Shown here: positions 60,799 through 64,000 of the stretch, piece by piece
Layout: each line of letters opens with the position of its first letter
Numbering within the stretch: position 1 is the stretch's first letter
Assembly: GCF_014155765.1 (NCBI RefSeq)
Contig: NZ_SCKT01000002.1
Span: forward strand, 156,427-220,426
DNA length: 64,000 bases
Origin: Pantoea dispersa
GTDB lineage: Bacteria > Pseudomonadota > Gammaproteobacteria > Enterobacterales > Enterobacteriaceae
Direction of reading: 5' to 3'
Notes under the pieces: model-generated
Told to the model about the DNA's origin: nothing
What the model saw: only the letters and a program-made list of their open reading frames with translations
Database searches by the model: none
Translations under genes and position numbers: made by a program

Positions 60799-62405
60799 CA
60801 GCGCTATTAAATGTGGAAAACCTCAGTCTCAGCTATCGCCAGCGCGGCGTGTGGCGCGAAGTGGTGCATAACGTGAGCTTTACCCTGCAGCCGGGCGAAA
60901 TGGTGGCGCTGGTCGGTGAATCCGGCTCAGGCAAAACCACCACGGCCCAGGCGATTATCGGTCTGCTGGCGGACAATACCCGGCGCGATAGCGGTAAAAT
61001 TTTGCTGAACGGCACCGATATCGCCGGCTGGTCATCCCGGCGCATGGACAGCGTGCGCGGCGTGCATATCAGCCTGGTGCCGCAGGATCCCGGTAATTCG
61101 CTTAATCCGGTGAAGAGCATTGGCGATCAGGTTGGCGAGATCCTGCAGCTGCATCAGAAGCTTAGCCGGACCGCGCGCCAGCAGCGCGTACTGGAACTGC
61201 TGCAAAAAGTTGGGCTGAGCCATCCGGAGCAGCGCCTGCATCAATATCCGCATCAGCTCTCTGGCGGGATGAAGCAGCGCGTGCTGATTGCCATCGCGCT
61301 CGCCCTGCAACCACAGTTGATCATCGCCGATGAGCCAACCAGCGCGCTCGATGTCACGGTGCAAAAGCGCATTCTCGATCTGCTCGACCAGCTACGCCGT
61401 GAGTTCGCCACCGCCGTGCTGTTTGTCACCCACGACCTGGCGCTGGCCGCGGAACGCGCTGACCGTCTGCTGGTGTTTCGTCACGGCGAGATCCAGGAAC
61501 AGGGAAGCGCAGCGACGCTGGTCAGCGCGCCACAGCATCCTTACACCCGCCAGCTGTTACAGGACGCGGTGCCCGATGCTGCCGCTCTGCCTTATCCGTC
61601 CGCAGCCCGTTTTTCCACACCGGCGATTCAGCTCAACGCCATCGATAAACAGTTTGCGCTTGGCAGGCAGCAGACGCTGACGGTGGCGAAAGCGGTCAGC
61701 CTGACGGTGCCACGCGGCACGACGCACGCGCTGGTGGGTGAATCCGGCTCCGGCAAAACCACGCTGGCGCGCATTCTGCTTGGCTTTGAACGCGCCGATC
61801 GCGGCAAAGTGGTGATCGACGGCATTGATGCCAGCAGCCTGCGCGGCGAAGCGCTGCGTCAGCTGCGGCGCAAAATCCAGTTTGTTTACCAGAATCCGTT
61901 CGCCTCGCTCGATCCGCGCCAGACGCTGTTTAACATCATTGAAGAACCGCTGCGCAACTTTGGCTCGCTCAGCGCCGCCGCACGCCAGCAGCGGGTGCAC
62001 GAGGTGGCGCAGCGGGTGGCACTGCCGCTGGATCCGCTGACGCGCAAGCCGCGCGAGCTGTCCGGCGGCCAGCGTCAGCGCGTCGCCATCGCACGGGCGT
62101 TGATCCCGCAACCGGCGATCCTGGTGCTGGATGAGGCGACGTCAGCGCTGGACGTCACGGTGCAGGCGCAGATTCTGCAATTGCTGCAACAGTTACAGCG
62201 CGAGCTGGGCCTCACCTATCTGTTTATCACCCACGATTTGGCCACCGTACGACGACTGGCACACAGCGTTACCGTGCTACGCGCAGGCGAAGTGGTTGAA
62301 CAAGGTGACACCGTCACACTGTTCAATGCGCCGCAGCACCCTTACACCCGCGCGTTGATTGACGCCATTCCGGTTTTCCGTCCGCTGATTAAGGAGTCTG
62401 CATGA
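60795..62405 (+). CDS. Fused double ATP-binding protein of a dipeptide-type ABC transporter (DppD-DppF fusion)
   Basis: 536 aa with two complete nucleotide-binding domains in one chain. Domain 1 has GESGSGKTTTAQ, LSGGMKQRVLIAIAL and [14 protein letters not shown]; domain 2 has [27 protein letters not shown] and ILVLDEATSALDVT. Each is followed by a switch His (FVTHDLALA and FITHDLATV) and by the HPYTR peptide-transporter signature (QHPYTRQLL, QHPYTRALI). Such fusions occur in several peptide and nickel importers of the Ddp/Gsi type. Start and stop overlap both neighbours by 4 bp. Confidence 0.93.
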   Translation: MTALLNVENLSLSYRQRGVWREVVHNVSFTLQPGEMVALVGESGSGKTTTAQAIIGLLADNTRRDSGKILLNGTDIAGWSSRRMDSVRGVHISLVPQDPGNSLNPVKSIGDQVGEILQLHQKLSRTARQQRVLELLQKVGLSHPEQRLHQYPHQLSGGMKQRVLIAIALALQPQLIIADEPTSALDVTVQKRILDLLDQLRREFATAVLFVTHDLALAAERADRLLVFRHGEIQEQGSAATLVSAPQHPYTRQLLQDAVPDAAALPYPSAARFSTPAIQLNAIDKQFALGRQQTLTVAKAVSLTVPRGTTHALVGESGSGKTTLARILLGFERADRGKVVIDGIDASSLRGEALRQLRRKIQFVYQNPFASLDPRQTLFNIIEEPLRNFGSLSAAARQQRVHEVAQRVALPLDPLTRKPRELSGGQRQRVAIARALIPQPAILVLDEATSALDVTVQAQILQLLQQLQRELGLTYLFITHDLATVRRLAHSVTVLRAGEVVEQGDTVTLFNAPQHPYTRALIDAIPVFRPLIKESA

Positions 62406-63406
62406 CGCGCAAACGCATCGGTTTTTTTACCCGCCTGCTCGACGACACCACAGCGCAACAGCGCTACCGGCTGGCGACGGAACAAATTCAGCACGCTGAA
62501 CGCTGCGGATTTGACAGTGCCTGGATCGCGCAGCACCACTTTCATGAAAAGGAAGGCGGGCTGCCCTCACCGCTGGTGTTTCTTGCTCACGTGGCCGCGC
62601 ACACCCGTCATATCCGCCTCGGCACCGGCATCATCACCCTGCCGCTGGAAAATGCCCTGCGCGTGGCCGAAGACGCGGCGGTGCTGGACCTGCTGAGCGA
62701 CGGACGACTGGAGGTGGGGCTCGGCTCCGGCGGCACGCCAACCTCATTTTTGCCGTTTGGCCTGACCAGCGAACAGCGCGCTGGCGTGTTTGCCGACCAG
62801 TTGCATACGCTGCTCAGCGCGTGGCGCGGCGACACGCTGGCCCATCCGGACAATCATCTCTATCCGCCGGCTCCGGAGCTGGCGCAGCGCGTGTGGATCG
62901 CCACCTTTTCCGTTGCAGGCGCGACGCGTGCCGGCCAGGCCGGTCACGGGCTGATGTTATCGCGCACCCAGCCGCGGCCGGCGGGTCAGCCGGACCTGTC
63001 GCTGCAGCAGCTGCAAAACCCGATGATCGATGCTTATCTCGCGGCGCTGCCGTCGGGCGTGGCGCCCCGCATCCTGGCTTCACGCACCGTGTTTGTTGCC
63101 GACTCGAACGACTACGCGCGCCGCCTTGCCGCGCCCGGTCTGCAGCGCCAGGCAGAGCAGTTTCGCAAGGCGGGCCACGACATCACCGGCAGCACGCTGG
63201 AGAGCCACGCGCGCCAGCTCGATGCACATATCGGCGATGCGGACGCGGTGCTGGCTTCGCTGCTGGCCGACAGCACGCTGACGCGCGCCACCGACATCAC
63301 CTTCCAGGTGCACTCTATCGATCCGCCGCACGCCGATACGCTGCGTTCGGTGGCGTTAATTGCTGAACATATTGCCCCCACGCTGCGTGCGCTGGGGACC
63401 GCTTAA
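62402..63406 (+). CDS. Luciferase-like FMN-dependent monooxygenase (KPN_01858-like)
   Basis: 334 aa of the bacterial-luciferase fold. RYRLATEQIQHAERCGFDSAWIAQHHFHEKEGGLPSPLVFLAHVAAHTRHIRLGTGIITLPLENALRVAEDAAVLDLLSDGRLEVGLGSGGTPTSFLPFG contains the usual FMN-pocket motifs (QHHFHE, GTGIITLP, GRLEVGLGSG). It lies in the dipeptide-type transporter operon, so it probably oxidises the imported compound. A second monooxygenase of a different subgroup stands in the divergent operon, which suggests that both operons serve related compounds. ATGA overlap with the ATPase gene. Confidence 0.9.
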   Translation: MTRKRIGFFTRLLDDTTAQQRYRLATEQIQHAERCGFDSAWIAQHHFHEKEGGLPSPLVFLAHVAAHTRHIRLGTGIITLPLENALRVAEDAAVLDLLSDGRLEVGLGSGGTPTSFLPFGLTSEQRAGVFADQLHTLLSAWRGDTLAHPDNHLYPPAPELAQRVWIATFSVAGATRAGQAGHGLMLSRTQPRPAGQPDLSLQQLQNPMIDAYLAALPSGVAPRILASRTVFVADSNDYARRLAAPGLQRQAEQFRKAGHDITGSTLESHARQLDAHIGDADAVLASLLADSTLTRATDITFQVHSIDPPHADTLRSVALIAEHIAPTLRALGTA

Positions 63407-63418
63407 CAGGAGAAAATC

Positions 63419-64000
63419 ATGTCTCAGGCTACAGATTTACTGGCGGCGCTGGCCGATATCGACCCGGCGGCGCAACTGGCAGAGGCGCGCAGCGTGCGTC
63501 AGGCCGCGACCCGACACGCCCAGGGCAGCTATGAGGTGCTGTTTGGCCAGGATGACGACGATTTCCCGCTGGCGCAGCGTTACGCGCTCGCCGGGCAGGT
63601 CGCGGGCTGGCACGGCGTCACATCATTGCAGGCACACTATCAGCAGCAATCCAGCGAAACCCCGACAGATACGCGCTTTGCCGCCGGTCGCGCCTTTGCT
63701 GAACTGCTGAGCCTGCATCCGGTCGACGCCACACCGCAACAACTGACCACGCTGCGCCATGCCGGCTGGACGCCGCGCGGCATCGTCACGCTGGCGCAGC
63801 TGGTGGGATTTGTCAGCTTTCAGAGTCGCCTGCTGACCGGCCTGCGCCTGCTGAGCGGTGAAGCATCGCGCGCGCAGCCCCATGCGGTGGCCGGCAAATG
63901 GCATAGCGCCCCGCTCACGGCCAGCGGTCAGACTGCGCTCACCGCGTTTACCCAGCAGGAGCTGGGCTGGGAGCCGTGGCTGGCAGCCAAACCGCTCAGC
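63419..64000 (+). CDS. CMD/alkylhydroperoxidase-domain protein (Avi_7170-type), cut by the window edge
   Basis: 194 codons are visible from an ATG with AGGAG 7 nt upstream; the frame is still open at 64000. The segment DDFPLAQRYALAGQVAGWHG, RAFAELLSLHPVDATPQQLTTLRHAGWTPRGIVTLAQLVGFVSFQSRLLTGLRLL has the helix pattern of the carboxymuconolactone-decarboxylase/AhpD fold. The classical CxxC of AhpD is not present in the visible part. The last residues (LTAFTQQELGWEPWLA) look like the start of a second, AhpD-like domain, so this is probably the fused form of two proteins that are separate in some relatives. Exact activity is unknown. Confidence 0.8.
   Translation, partial: MSQATDLLAALADIDPAAQLAEARSVRQAATRHAQGSYEVLFGQDDDDFPLAQRYALAGQVAGWHGVTSLQAHYQQQSSETPTDTRFAAGRAFAELLSLHPVDATPQQLTTLRHAGWTPRGIVTLAQLVGFVSFQSRLLTGLRLLSGEASRAQPHAVAGKWHSAPLTASGQTALTAFTQQELGWEPWLAAKPLS

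Overview
The window looks like chromosomal DNA of an enterobacterium, most likely the Pantoea/Erwinia side of Enterobacterales. Reasons: about 55% G+C by eye, a LexA-boxed yebG, cytochrome b561, a flagellar sigma-28 type promoter on a chemoreceptor gene, and short GTAG-headed palindromic repeats of a kind I associate with that group. The genus is inference. I see no rRNA, tRNA, CRISPR array, IS element or integrase, so this is accessory metabolism and surface biology rather than a recent mobile island.

Layout. 1-10.6 kb (minus): a two-partner secretion operon, the TpsB pore followed by a giant TpsA haemagglutinin that runs off the left edge. 11-21.9 kb: a catabolic and transport cluster of unknown substrate. 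It holds an aminotransferase divergent from a stand-alone CTP-synthase-like glutaminase, then a minus-strand operon (amino-acid-type ABC transporter, M20 deacylase, enolase-superfamily enzyme, creatinase-fold hydrolase, DapA-like lyase), then a tandem-wHTH FCD regulator and an SDR. A repeated motif containing AATACAAT lies at its promoters. 22.2-28.2 kb (plus): an FadR-type regulator, a cystathionine-lyase-like PLP enzyme and a carbohydrate-type ABC transporter whose first permease gene is frameshifted. 28.3-34.2 kb (minus): a 1992-aa autotransporter. 34.5-37.0 kb: an OpgC-like acyltransferase divergent from a periplasmic SGNH hydrolase.

37-45 kb: small housekeeping or stress genes (GNAT, RidA-like, AraC/SDR pair, Nudix, MFS/MarR pair with a perfect 28-bp palindrome, cytochrome b561, chemoreceptor, a 34-aa membrane peptide). 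45.5-47.3 kb (minus): yebG and, upstream of it, a two-gene HAM1-like/SIR2 module. That module resembles the effector half (KomB-KomC) of the Kongming anti-phage system, but no deaminase gene is next to it. 47.6-49.3 kb: an EAL phosphodiesterase and two 78-bp palindromic repeats.

49.3-64 kb: two divergent operons for scavenging organosulfur or related compounds. The leftward one has the gene content of Bacillus yxeKLMNOP (acetyltransferase, FMN monooxygenase, deacylase, ABC importer), which salvages S-(2-succino)cysteine, plus a second binding protein and a luciferase-like monooxygenase. The rightward one is a dipeptide-type ABC importer (binding protein, two permeases, fused double ATPase), a second luciferase-like monooxygenase and a CMD/alkylhydroperoxidase-type protein cut by the right edge.

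The strongest candidate for an under-described system is the HAM1-like/SIR2 pair at 45.9-47.3 kb. Next come the 11-21.9 kb catabolic cluster with its putative regulon and the family of GTAG-headed palindromic repeats.
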